Assembly (NCBI GenBank): GCA_964614915.1
Contig: CAZTNC010000007.1
Coordinates: forward strand, 1 to 64,000
Direction of reading: 5' to 3'
From: WTFY01 sp964614915
GTDB taxonomy: Bacteria; Pseudomonadota; Gammaproteobacteria; UBA4575
Length of the DNA stretch: 64,000 bases
Positions 47,501-55,294 of the stretch are shown here, one piece after another. Numbering within the stretch: the first letter of the stretch is position 1; the number at the start of each line of letters is the position of its first letter. The position numbers and the translations under genes were made by a program. Below the pieces are notes generated by a model, which saw only the letters and a program-made list of their open reading frames with translations, made no database searches and had not been told where the DNA came from.

Positions 47501-48766
47501 ATCAGCTACGGGGCATCGATCTCCGTGAACAACGGGGATGCGGTGGAGACCGGGCAGACGGTCGCGACCTGGGACCCGCATATCCGTCCCATCATCACCG
47601 AGGTCGGCGGCAAGATCCAGCTGGTCGATTTCGCAGACGGGGTCACGGTCAACATGTTCGCTGACAAGGTCACCGGCCTGAGTTCCGCCATCGTGCTCGA
47701 CCCGAGAAGCCGCCCCGCAGCCGGCAAGGATCTGCGACCGGCCGTCAACCTGCTGGATGCCAAGGGCAAGCCCCTGAAGTTCCCCGGTACCGAGAAGCCG
47801 GCGCACTACACGCTGCACCCCGGAGCCATCATCAGCCTGTCCGACGGCGATATCGTCGGGGTGGGCGACATCATTGCACGGATCCCGCAGGAGTCTTCGA
47901 AGACCCGCGATATCACCGGCGGTCTGCCGCGGGTGGCCGACCTGTTCGAGGCGCGCAAGCCCAAGGAAGCTGCGGTGCTTGCCGAGCAGACCGGCATCGT
48001 GTCCTTCGGCAAGGACACCAAGGGCAAGGAGCGTCTGGTGATCACCAACGAGGACGGCGAATCCAAGGAAGTACTGATCCCGAAATGGCGGCAGATCAAC
48101 GTATTTGAAGGTGAGTATGTGGAGAAGGGCGAGGTCATCGTGGACGGTGAGCTGAGCCTGCACGACATCCTGCGCCTGCTCGGGGTGACCGAGCTTGCCG
48201 AGTACCTGGTCAAGGAAATCCAGGACGTCTACCGACTGCAGGGTGTGGACATCGACGACAAGCATATTGAGGTGATTACCCGGCAGATGCTTCGCAAGGC
48301 GGAGATTACAGACCCTGGCGATACCAATTTCCTGCAAGGCGAACAGGTGGAGAGATCGCGCGCACTCGAGATCAACGAGAAAATGGAAGCCGACGACAAG
48401 GAACCTGCCCAGTTCGAGCCGGTACTGCTGGGTGTGACCAAGGCATCACTGGTGACCGAGTCGTTCATCTCGGCTGCCTCCTTCCAGGAAACCACCCGGG
48501 TGCTGACCGAAGCCTCGGTACGTGGCTCCAAGGACATGTTGCGCGGGCTGAAAGAAAACGTGATTGTCGGGCGGCTGATCCCGGCGGGCACGGGTCTCGC
48601 CTACCATGAAGGCCGCCGCCGCGATGCGCTGGCGGAGATGGAAACCGTTGAGCTTGAAGAAGGTGAGGCAACGTCCGACGAGCAGGTCGAGGCGGCCCTG
48701 GCCGAGGAGCTTTCTGCGGCGGGTGAAAAGAGCGAGGAAGTCGGGGTCGGAGGAAGCGCTGAATGA
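44513..48766 (+). CDS. rpoC: RNA polymerase beta' subunit
   Basis: 1417 aa catalytic subunit. N-terminal zinc site CLCGKYKRLKHRGVVCEKCG, the catalytic metal loop NADFDGD, bridge helix and trigger-loop region, and the second Cys4 zinc site (CGT..., CETRYGVCSNC). The C-terminal tail is Glu/Ala-rich and extends beyond the E. coli end. ATG at 44513 gives the family start MKDLISLLR, one base after the rpoB stop, so the two are coupled. Confidence 0.98.
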   Translation: MKDLISLLRNQGEVVDFDAIRIGLASPDMIRSWSYGEVKKPETINYRTFKPERDGLFCAKIFGPIKDYECLCGKYKRLKHRGVVCEKCGVEVTLTKVRRERMGHIELASPVAHIWFLKSLPSRIGLLLDMTLRDVERVLYFEAFIVIDPGMTGLEHKQLLSDEAFLEAIETYGDEFDARMGAEAIYELLKQVDLEQEVADLRQEITETRSEAKLKRLSKRLRLAENFIESGNKPEWMVLTVLPVLPPDLRPLVHLDGGRFATSDLNDLYRRAINRNNRLKRLLELNAPDIIVRNEKRMLQEAVDALLDNGRRGRAITGTNRRALKSLADMIKGKQGRFRQNLLGKRVDYSGRSVIVVGPTLKLHQCGLPKKMALELFKPFIFSKLHMRGIAPTIKACKKVVEKEGPEVWDILEEVIREHPVLLNRAPTLHRLGIQAFEPILIEGKAIQLHPLVCTAFNADFDGDQMAVHVPLSVEAQLESRALIMSTNNVLSPANGSPIIVPSQDIVLGLYYLTREKVNEQGAGMSFADIEEAQRAYDGGAVSLHAKVKIRVRDVEEAEDGSTQDVRRVTETTVGRAILSKVLPEGMPFALVNRDMDKRAISSLIDECYRRTGLKDTVILADKLMYTGFNYATRAGISFCADDMVIPEEKQSILGEAEKEVEEIASQYASGLVTKEERYNKVIDIWSHTNEQVAQAMMNRLGNEEVEDAEGKPITQKSFNSIYMMADSGARGSAAQIRQLAGMRGLMAKPDGSIIETPITANFREGLNVLQYFISTHGARKGLADTALKTANSGYLTRRLVDVAQDLVVTEQDCGTSEGMVMKPVIEGGDVVQTLQSRVLGRVVATDVMDAKGKNVLIPAGTLLDEGWCKKFEDLGVDEIKVRTPINCETRYGVCSNCYGRDLARGHLVNIGEAVGVIAAQSIGEPGTQLTMRTFHIGGAANRAASTSGITVKSAGTISMHHVKLVQHKDGHNVAVSRSGELSVVDEQGREKERYKISYGASISVNNGDAVETGQTVATWDPHIRPIITEVGGKIQLVDFADGVTVNMFADKVTGLSSAIVLDPRSRPAAGKDLRPAVNLLDAKGKPLKFPGTEKPAHYTLHPGAIISLSDGDIVGVGDIIARIPQESSKTRDITGGLPRVADLFEARKPKEAAVLAEQTGIVSFGKDTKGKERLVITNEDGESKEVLIPKWRQINVFEGEYVEKGEVIVDGELSLHDILRLLGVTELAEYLVKEIQDVYRLQGVDIDDKHIEVITRQMLRKAEITDPGDTNFLQGEQVERSRALEINEKMEADDKEPAQFEPVLLGVTKASLVTESFISAASFQETTRVLTEASVRGSKDMLRGLKENVIVGRLIPAGTGLAYHEGRRRDALAEMETVELEEGEATSDEQVEAALAEELSAAGEKSEEVGVGGSAE

Positions 48767-48779
48767 CCGAAACCCTTGC

Positions 48780-48808
48780 TTGACAGCATGTCGGATGGTT
48801 TTTACAAT
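48780..48808 (+). promoter_or_regulatory. Strong sigma-70 promoter of the str operon
   Basis: TTGACA (48780-48785), a 17-nt spacer and TACAAT (48803-48808): near-perfect consensus, starting 13 nt after the rpoC stop. Initiation would be near 48815, six bases before a strong hairpin. Confidence 0.85.
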
Positions 48809-48820
48809 TTCGCGGCTAAC

Positions 48821-48845
48821 ACAGGCCGATGTTTCATCGGCCTGT
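48821..48845 (+). terminator. Hairpin at the start of the rpsL transcript / rpoC terminator
   Basis: Perfect 11-bp stem ACAGGCCGATG (48821-48831) with CATCGGCCTGT (48835-48845), a 3-nt loop and a broken T-run (TGTTTGTTTT). It could end rpoBC transcripts, and because the str promoter lies upstream of it, it also forms the very 5' end of rpsL mRNA, where it could act as an attenuator or RNA stabiliser. Confidence 0.65.
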
Positions 48846-48870
48846 TGTTTGTTTTAGGTATAGAAAATTT

Positions 48871-49245
48871 ATGACTACAATCAATCAACTGGTGCGAAAA
48901 CCGCGCAAGCGCAAGGTGGAGAAAAGCAACGTTCCCGCGCTTGCCAGCTGTCCGCAAAAACGCGGCGTGTGCACGCGCGTGTACACGACCACCCCGAAGA
49001 AACCGAACTCGGCACTGCGCAAGGTGGCACGTGTACGCCTAACCAACGGATTTGAAGTGACCAGTTACATCGGTGGCGAAGGCCACAACCTGCAGGAGCA
49101 CTCGGTGGTCCTCATCAGGGGCGGCCGTGTCAAGGACCTGCCCGGGGTGCGTTATCACACGGTTCGCGGCAGCCTGGACACCCAGGGCGTGCAGGACCGC
49201 ATGCAGGCCCGTTCGAAATACGGCGCCAAGAAACCCAAGTCGTAG
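48871..49245 (+). CDS. rpsL: 30S ribosomal protein S12
   Basis: Decoding-centre protein, 124 aa. The decoding loop TTTPKKPNSALRK and the GGRVKDLPGVRYH loop are wild type at the classical streptomycin-resistance lysines. First gene of the str operon, after its own promoter and hairpin. ATG at 48871; the frame is open to 48829 across the hairpin, but this start gives MTTINQLVRKPRK. Confidence 0.98.
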   Translation: MTTINQLVRKPRKRKVEKSNVPALASCPQKRGVCTRVYTTTPKKPNSALRKVARVRLTNGFEVTSYIGGEGHNLQEHSVVLIRGGRVKDLPGVRYHTVRGSLDTQGVQDRMQARSKYGAKKPKS

Positions 49246-49273
49246 TTACCCCGTTCACTGAAGCAGTTTTTCC

Positions 49274-49744
49274 ATGTCACGCAGAAGAGAAGTTCCCCGG
49301 CGCAAGATCCTGGATGACCCCAAGTACGGGGACCAACTGGTGGCGAAGTTCGTCAACATGCTGATGAAAAACGGCAAGAAGTCCGTGGCCGAGAAAATCC
49401 TCTACCAGGCGTTTGACAATGTGCAGCGCAAGAGCGGGCAGGAAGGCATCCAGATCTTCAAGAAGGCGATCGAGAACGTACGCCCGTTCGTCGAGGTCAA
49501 GTCGAGGCGCGTGGGTGGTGCAACCTACCAGGTACCGGTGGAAGTGCGCCCGGTGCGACAGACCACCCTGGCCATGCGCTGGATCGTCGATGCGGCAAAA
49601 AAGCGTGGCGAGAAATCCATGATCAACAAGCTCGCAGGTGAGCTGATGGATGCCTCCTCACAAAAGGGTGCAGCCATCAAGAAGCGCGAAGACACGCTTC
49701 GCATGGCCGAAGCGAACAAGGCATTTTCACACTACCGCTGGTAG
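49274..49744 (+). CDS. rpsG: 30S ribosomal protein S7
   Basis: Nucleates the 30S head and contacts E-site tRNA and mRNA. 156 aa, the standard length; N-terminal MSRRREVPRRKILDDPKYG and C-terminal AEANKAFSHYRW are typical. Represses str-operon translation in E. coli by binding the rpsL-rpsG gap; here that gap is 28 nt. Confidence 0.98.
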   Translation: MSRRREVPRRKILDDPKYGDQLVAKFVNMLMKNGKKSVAEKILYQAFDNVQRKSGQEGIQIFKKAIENVRPFVEVKSRRVGGATYQVPVEVRPVRQTTLAMRWIVDAAKKRGEKSMINKLAGELMDASSQKGAAIKKREDTLRMAEANKAFSHYRW

Positions 49745-49768
49745 TCCTTCAGTTCAGGAATCATCATC

Positions 49769-51868
49769 GTGGCACGCAAAACACCGATCTCGCGCTATCG
49801 CAATATTGGGATCATGGCGCACATTGACGCCGGCAAGACCACGGCTACCGAGCGCATCCTGTTCTACACCGGAATCTCGCACAAGATCGGCGAGGTGCAT
49901 GACGGTGAAGCCGTCATGGACTGGATGGAGCAGGAACAGGAACGCGGAATCACCATCACCTCTGCGGCCACCACCTGCTTCTGGGATGGCATGGAAAAGC
50001 AGTTTGACGAGCACCGCATCAATATCATCGACACCCCGGGCCACGTGGATTTCACCATCGAGGTTGAGCGCTCGCTGCGCGTCCTCGACGGGGCCTGTGC
50101 CGTGTTCTGCGCGGTCGGCGGCGTGGAGCCGCAGTCCGAGACCGTGTGGCGCCAGGCGAACAAGTACCAGGTGCCGCGCATGGCCTTCGTCAACAAGATG
50201 GACCGTACCGGCGCGAACTTCCTGCGCGTGGTCGGCCAGATCAAGGAACGGCTGGGTTCCAACCCCGTGCCGATCCAGCTGGCGATTGGCGCCGAGGAAA
50301 ACTTCAAGGGTGTGGTCGACCTAATCAAGATGAAGGCGATCTACTGGAATGAAGAGGACAAGGGAACGACGTTCGAGGAAACTGATATTCCCGAAGAACT
50401 GAAAGCCGAGGCCGAGGAGTGGCATGAAAAGCTGGTCGAGGCGGCGGCGGAGTCCTCCGAGGAAATCATGGAACGGTATCTCGAGAACGGCACCCTGTCG
50501 GAAGAGGATATACGCAAGGGGATTCGACTGCGCACCCTGTCCAACGAGATCGTGCCCGCCCTGTGCGGCTCGGCCTTCAAGAACAAGGGCGTGCAGGCGC
50601 TACTCGATGCCGTCATCGAGTTCATGCCTTCGCCCACCGACGTACCTGCCATCCAGGGCATGAAGGAGAATGGGGAGGACACCACGGTGGAGCGCGGGCC
50701 TTCGGACGATGAGCCGTTTGCATCGCTGGCCTTCAAGATTGCCACCGACCCCTACGTGGGTACACTGACCTTTTTCCGCGTGTACTCCGGGGTGCTGAAT
50801 TCCGGGGATACTGTATACAACCCGGTCAAGGGCAAGAAGGAGCGAGTCGGGCGGATCCTGCAGATGCATTCGAACTCCCGTGAAGAGATCAAGGAAGTGC
50901 GCGCAGGTGACATTGCAGCTGCCGTCGGTTTGAAGGACGTGGCCACGGGCGAGACCCTGTGTGACCTCAACGAGGCGATCACCCTGGAACGCATGGAGTT
51001 TCCGGAGCCGGTCATCTCGGTGGCGGTTGAGCCGAAAACCAAGTCGGACCAGGAGAAGATGAGTATCGCCCTACAAAAGCTGGCCCAGGAAGACCCATCG
51101 TTTCGGGTGCGAACGGACGAGGAGTCCGGCCAGACCATCATTTCCGGCATGGGCGAACTGCACCTCGACATCATCGTCGACCGCATGCGACGGGAATTCA
51201 GCGTGGAAGCCAATGTTGGTGCACCGCAGGTCTCTTACCGTGAAACCATTCGCAGCAGCATCGAGCAGGAAGGCAAGTTCGTGCGCCAGTCCGGTGGACG
51301 CGGACAGTACGGGCACGTGTACCTGAAGATCGAGCCGCAGGAACCCGGAGGCGGGTTCGAGTTTGAAAATAAAATCGTCGGTGGGGTCATTCCGAAGGAA
51401 TACATCCCGGCCGTGGAGAAAGGCGTCAAGGAAGCCATATTCAACGGCGTGATCGCGGGCTACCCGGTGGTGGATGTCAAGGTCACACTGTATGACGGCT
51501 CCTTCCACGATGTGGATTCTTCCGAGATGGCGTTCAAGATTGCAGGTTCGATGGCCTTTCGCGACGGCGCCAGGCAGGCCAACCCGGTATTGCTTGAGCC
51601 GGTCATGAAAGTCGAGGTCGTGACTCCCGAGGAGCACATGGGAGATGTCGTGGGTGACTTGAGTCGCCGCCGTGGCATGGTGGGCGGCATGGAGGACAGC
51701 CCGTCGGGCAAGGTGATCTCATCGGAGGTTCCGCTGGCTGAAATGTTCGGCTACGCAACGGACCTGCGTTCGGCCACGCAGGGCCGTGCCACCTATTCCA
51801 TGGAGTTCCAAAACTACAAAGAAGTACCAGGCAATCTTGCCGATGCGATCATCAAAAAGAATGGCTAA
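49769..51868 (+). CDS. fusA: Elongation factor G
   Basis: GTPase for ribosomal translocation, 699 aa. G1 AHIDAGKTT, G2/G3 ERGITITSA and DTPGHVDFT, G4 NKMDRTGA, and domain IV SGGRGQYGHV. GTG start at 49769, 24 nt after rpsG. Full-length and similar to E. coli EF-G throughout. Confidence 0.98.
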   Translation: MARKTPISRYRNIGIMAHIDAGKTTATERILFYTGISHKIGEVHDGEAVMDWMEQEQERGITITSAATTCFWDGMEKQFDEHRINIIDTPGHVDFTIEVERSLRVLDGACAVFCAVGGVEPQSETVWRQANKYQVPRMAFVNKMDRTGANFLRVVGQIKERLGSNPVPIQLAIGAEENFKGVVDLIKMKAIYWNEEDKGTTFEETDIPEELKAEAEEWHEKLVEAAAESSEEIMERYLENGTLSEEDIRKGIRLRTLSNEIVPALCGSAFKNKGVQALLDAVIEFMPSPTDVPAIQGMKENGEDTTVERGPSDDEPFASLAFKIATDPYVGTLTFFRVYSGVLNSGDTVYNPVKGKKERVGRILQMHSNSREEIKEVRAGDIAAAVGLKDVATGETLCDLNEAITLERMEFPEPVISVAVEPKTKSDQEKMSIALQKLAQEDPSFRVRTDEESGQTIISGMGELHLDIIVDRMRREFSVEANVGAPQVSYRETIRSSIEQEGKFVRQSGGRGQYGHVYLKIEPQEPGGGFEFENKIVGGVIPKEYIPAVEKGVKEAIFNGVIAGYPVVDVKVTLYDGSFHDVDSSEMAFKIAGSMAFRDGARQANPVLLEPVMKVEVVTPEEHMGDVVGDLSRRRGMVGGMEDSPSGKVISSEVPLAEMFGYATDLRSATQGRATYSMEFQNYKEVPGNLADAIIKKNG

Positions 51869-51910
51869 ACCACTGTATTGTCATTAAGATATTTGAAGAG
51901 GTAGAGAACG

Positions 51911-53101
51911 ATGTCCAAAGAGAAATTCGAACGTACCAAACCGCACGTCAACGTCGGCACCATTGGTCACGTAGACCACGGCAAGACGACCTTGACGGCA
52001 GCCATGACCAAGGTGATGGGTGAGACCCATGGCGGCGAGTACAGGACCTACGATCAGATTGACAATGCGCCGGAAGAACGTGAGCGCGGCATCACCATTG
52101 CCACGGCCCACGTCGAATACGAGAGCGTAAACCGCCACTACGCCCATGTGGACTGCCCGGGTCATGCCGACTATGTGAAGAACATGATTACGGGTGCTGC
52201 GCAGATGGACGGTGCCATTCTGGTGGTCAGTGCCGCGGACGGCCCCATGCCTCAGACACGTGAGCACATCCTGCTGGCACGCCAGGTGGGCGTCCCCCAT
52301 ATCCTGGTGTACATGAACAAGGCGGACCAGGTGGATGATCCCGAGTTGCTCGAACTGGTTGAGATGGAAGTCCGGGACCTGCTGTCGACCTATGAATTTC
52401 CAGGCGACGACACGCCGATTGTCGTGGGTTCCGCGCTGAAGGCCCTTGAGGGGGATACCTCGGACACCGGAATCCCTTCCATTATCAAGCTCGTAGAAGA
52501 AATGGATGCCTTCGTTCCCGAGCCCGAGCGAGCCATTGACGGCGACTTCATCATGCCGGTGGAGGATGTCTTCTCGATCTCCGGGCGCGGCACCGTGGTG
52601 ACCGGACGCATCGAGCGCGGCATCGTCAAGGTCGGCGATGAAATTGAAATCGTGGGTATACGTGAAACGACCACGACGACTTGTACGGGTGTGGAAATGT
52701 TTCGCAAGCTGCTCGACCAGGGTCAGGCAGGCGACAACGTCGGCGTGCTGTTGCGTGGCACCAAGCGTGATGAGGTCGAGCGTGGACAGGTACTGTGCAA
52801 GCCCGGCAGCATTACCCCGCACACGAAGTTCGAGGCCGAGGTCTACATCCTCAGCAAGGAAGAGGGTGGCCGGCATACCCCGTTCTTCAACGGCTATCGC
52901 CCGCAGTTCTACTTCCGTACCACGGACGTCACCGGGGCAGTTGATCTGCCGAGCGGCACCGAGATGGTGATGCCGGGTGATAACGTGCAGATGACGGTCT
53001 CGCTGATCGCTCCGATTGCGATGGAGAAGGGACTGCGTTTTGCTATCCGTGAAGGCGGTCGCACGGTCGGGGCCGGAAAAGTCTCGAAGATCATCGAGTA
53101 A
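51911..53101 (+). CDS. tuf: Elongation factor Tu
   Basis: Delivers aminoacyl-tRNA to the ribosome; 396 aa. GHVDHGKTT, DCPGHADYVKNM, NKADQVDD and the C-terminal GGRTVGAGKVSKIIE. GTTGAGGTAG-like GAAGAGGTAG precedes the ATG. It is the only tuf in the window; the second copy normally found between thrT and trpT is absent there. rpsJ starts 24 nt later, so str and S10 operons run together. Confidence 0.98.
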   Translation: MSKEKFERTKPHVNVGTIGHVDHGKTTLTAAMTKVMGETHGGEYRTYDQIDNAPEERERGITIATAHVEYESVNRHYAHVDCPGHADYVKNMITGAAQMDGAILVVSAADGPMPQTREHILLARQVGVPHILVYMNKADQVDDPELLELVEMEVRDLLSTYEFPGDDTPIVVGSALKALEGDTSDTGIPSIIKLVEEMDAFVPEPERAIDGDFIMPVEDVFSISGRGTVVTGRIERGIVKVGDEIEIVGIRETTTTTCTGVEMFRKLLDQGQAGDNVGVLLRGTKRDEVERGQVLCKPGSITPHTKFEAEVYILSKEEGGRHTPFFNGYRPQFYFRTTDVTGAVDLPSGTEMVMPGDNVQMTVSLIAPIAMEKGLRFAIREGGRTVGAGKVSKIIE

Positions 53102-53125
53102 TACGAGCACCCAGGCGAGTAAACG

Positions 53126-53443
53126 ATGCCCACCTCAGGACAAACCATCCGGATTCGCCTGAAAGCGTTTGATCACCGCCTGATCGACCGCTCCGCAAGC
53201 GAAATCGTGGAAACGGCCAAGCGCACGGGCGCCCGGGTGAAAGGCCCGATCCCGCTGCCCACCAAAAAAGAGCGCTTTACCGTGCTGATCTCGCCGCACG
53301 TGGACAAGAATGCCCGCGACCAGTACGAGATTCGCACCCACAAGCGGATCATGGATATCGTCGAGCCCACGGACAAGACCGTGGATGCGCTCATGAAGCT
53401 GGATCTGGCTGCCGGGGTGGATGTCCAGATCAAATTGAACTAG
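53126..53443 (+). CDS. rpsJ: 30S ribosomal protein S10
   Basis: Head protein and NusB/NusG partner in antitermination and coupling. 105 aa, normal; IRIRLKAFDHRLID and GPIPLPTKKERFTVL..HVDKNARDQYEIRTHKR are typical. It lies 24 nt after tuf and is separated from rplC by 220 nt that hold a promoter and a long hairpin, so it behaves as the last gene of the str unit. Confidence 0.98.
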   Translation: MPTSGQTIRIRLKAFDHRLIDRSASEIVETAKRTGARVKGPIPLPTKKERFTVLISPHVDKNARDQYEIRTHKRIMDIVEPTDKTVDALMKLDLAAGVDVQIKLN

Positions 53444-53556
53444 AAAATCCGGGTCTTGGTGAAGCGGGTTTTGAGGCAAGGGTGCGGAGGAGTTTACGGC
53501 GGAATTATGGCAACAGCTAGGTGAAGAAAGTGGTTTCTTAAGACCCTGATATTTGG

Positions 53557-53562
53557 GATAAT
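53557..53562 (+). promoter_or_regulatory. Candidate promoter upstream of rplC
   Basis: GATAAT (53557-53562) preceded by TG one base upstream (TGGGATAAT), an extended -10; the -35 is weak. Initiation would be near 53569, four bases before the long hairpin, about 95 nt before rplC. Confidence 0.5.
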
Positions 53563-53572
53563 AGTTGGCTAC

Positions 53573-53610
53573 CTGCGACCCGGCCTGGGGAAACCCATGC
53601 CGGGTCGCAG
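53573..53610 (+). promoter_or_regulatory. Long GAAA-capped hairpin, likely S10-operon leader element
   Basis: Perfect 12-bp stem CTGCGACCCGGC (53573-53584) with GCCGGGTCGCAG (53599-53610), one C/T mismatch, then TGGG-GAAA-CCCA on top with a GNRA tetraloop. No T-run follows, so it is not a terminator. It begins where the predicted transcript begins and ends 53 nt before rplC. In E. coli the L4-binding leader of this operon lies upstream of rpsJ; here the equivalent may lie between rpsJ and rplC. Confidence 0.7.
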
Positions 53611-53663
53611 TTATCCGGTCAATTGAAATTCTTGCAAACCCTGAACGGTACGAAAGGACGAAA

Positions 53664-54368
53664 ATGTCTCTGGGATTGGTAGGTAAAAAAGTGGGTATGA
53701 CGCGTGTCTTCACCGAGGCAGGTGAGTCTGTGCCAGTGACGGTTTTGCACGTGCCCGGCAACCGTATCACCCGGGTGCGCCGCCAGGAGGACGATGGCTA
53801 TGATGCCGTGCAGGTCACCTACGGCGAGATCAAGCCTTCGCGCATCAACAAGCCGATGGCGGGCCAGTTTGCAAAATCAGGCGTTCGCGCAGGAAGAGGG
53901 CTGCGGGAATTCCGGCCTGCAAAGGAGCAGCTCGAAACACTGCAGGTGGGATCGGAACTGGGCGTGGGACTGTTTTCCGTGGGCCAGAAAGTGGCCGTAT
54001 CGGGCATCTCAAAGGGCAAGGGTTTTGCAGGATCGGTCAAGCGTCACAACTTTCGCATGCAGGATGCCACGCACGGAAACTCGATATCACACCGCGCGTT
54101 GGGTTCCACCGGGCAGTGCCAGGATCCCGGGCACGTTTTCAAGGGCAAGAAAATGGCCGGTCAGATGGGCAACGTCCGTGTGACCACGAAAAACCTGAAG
54201 GTCGTACAGATCGACGAGGGCAAGGACCTGCTTATGATCAAGGGTGCAGTACCTGGAGCCCCGGGCGGAGACGTGATGATCCGGCCCGTGCATGCCGCGG
54301 AGATCAACCTGCCGGCACAGGATGATGCGGCAGAAGATGCGGCCAAAGCGGAAACCGCCGACGCCTGA
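53664..54368 (+). CDS. rplC: 50S ribosomal protein L3
   Basis: Early assembly protein whose loop reaches the peptidyl transferase centre; 234 aa against about 209 in E. coli. The conserved GSTGQCQDPGHVFKGKKMAG holds the Gln that PrmB methylates. The extra length is a C-terminal acidic Ala/Asp/Glu-rich tail (DDAAEDAAKAETADA). ATG at 53664 with AAAGGA upstream; the frame is open to 53565 through the hairpin. Confidence 0.97.
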   Translation: MSLGLVGKKVGMTRVFTEAGESVPVTVLHVPGNRITRVRRQEDDGYDAVQVTYGEIKPSRINKPMAGQFAKSGVRAGRGLREFRPAKEQLETLQVGSELGVGLFSVGQKVAVSGISKGKGFAGSVKRHNFRMQDATHGNSISHRALGSTGQCQDPGHVFKGKKMAGQMGNVRVTTKNLKVVQIDEGKDLLMIKGAVPGAPGGDVMIRPVHAAEINLPAQDDAAEDAAKAETADA

Positions 54369-54380
54369 GGACGACCAGCC

Positions 54381-54986
54381 ATGAAACTCGCTATCGCCAA
54401 TACGAAGTCCTCAGTCACGGTATCGGATGACATCTTTGCGCGCAGTTTCAACGAACCCCTGGTGCACCAGGCCGTCACGGCCTACCTGGCGGGTGCCCGA
54501 AGCGGCACCAAGGCGAACAAGAGCCGCAGCGATGTACGTGGCGGTGGTGCCAAGCCCTGGAGACAAAAGGGCACGGGACGTGCCCGGGCGGGGACCTCCA
54601 ACAGCCCACTGTGGCGCTCGGGCGGAGTCACGTTTGCTGCCAGGCCGCGCAGCTACAGGCAAAAGCTCAACAAGAAAATGGTACGCGCAGCCTATGCCAG
54701 CATGTTTTCAGAGCTGATTCGCCAGGAATGCCTGCACGTCATCAAGGAATTTACCGTCACCGAGCCGAAGACCAAACAAGCCCTGGCCCACCTGCAAAAA
54801 CTCAACCTCACCTCCGCATTGATCATCACCGAAAAAGCCGACAAGAATCTCTACCTCTCCGTGCGCAACCTGCCCCATGTCGAAGTCGTGGAGGTGGGTG
54901 GCATCGATCCGGTCAGCCTGTTCAGGCACAAGCACGTGGTGGTCACCAAGGATGCCCTGCAGGCAATCGAGGGGTGGCTGCAATGA
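54381..54986 (+). CDS. rplD: 50S ribosomal protein L4
   Basis: Lines the exit-tunnel constriction; in E. coli also represses the S10 operon at transcription and translation. 201 aa, normal; the tunnel loop RSDVRGGGAKPWRQKGTGRAR is intact. Overlaps rplW by ATGA. The long hairpin upstream of rplC is a candidate target for L4 control. Confidence 0.98.
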   Translation: MKLAIANTKSSVTVSDDIFARSFNEPLVHQAVTAYLAGARSGTKANKSRSDVRGGGAKPWRQKGTGRARAGTSNSPLWRSGGVTFAARPRSYRQKLNKKMVRAAYASMFSELIRQECLHVIKEFTVTEPKTKQALAHLQKLNLTSALIITEKADKNLYLSVRNLPHVEVVEVGGIDPVSLFRHKHVVVTKDALQAIEGWLQ

Positions 54987-55279
54987 ACGAGGAGCGCCTG
55001 ATGACCGTACTGCTGGCCCCGCATGTCTCGGAGAAAACGGCGACAGGCGCGGACAAGAACAACCAGCACGTATTCCGTGTCACGCGCGGCGCCAAGAAAA
55101 AGGAAATCAAGCAGGCGGTGGAAAAGCTGTTCGATGTGAAGGTGGCCGAGGTCAATACCATCAACATGCAGGGCAAGCGCAAGATGTTCAACCGCCGGCC
55201 CGGCAAGCGGCCGGACTGGAAGAAGGCCATTGTCACCCTGGAAGCCGGCAGCGATATTGATTTTGGCGGATTCAGCTAA
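54983..55279 (+). CDS. rplW: 50S ribosomal protein L23
   Basis: Sits at the tunnel exit and docks trigger factor and SRP. 98 aa, normal; LLAPHVSEKTATG contains the conserved Glu of the docking site. ATG at 54983 overlaps the rplD stop. Confidence 0.97.
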   Translation: MNEERLMTVLLAPHVSEKTATGADKNNQHVFRVTRGAKKKEIKQAVEKLFDVKVAEVNTINMQGKRKMFNRRPGKRPDWKKAIVTLEAGSDIDFGGFS

Positions 55280-55294
55280 CGGTTAGGTGTTGTC

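Noticed and set aside
46664..48337. A 557-codon open frame opposite rpoC
   Set aside because: Antisense shadow of a highly conserved gene; no motif and no ribosome-binding site.
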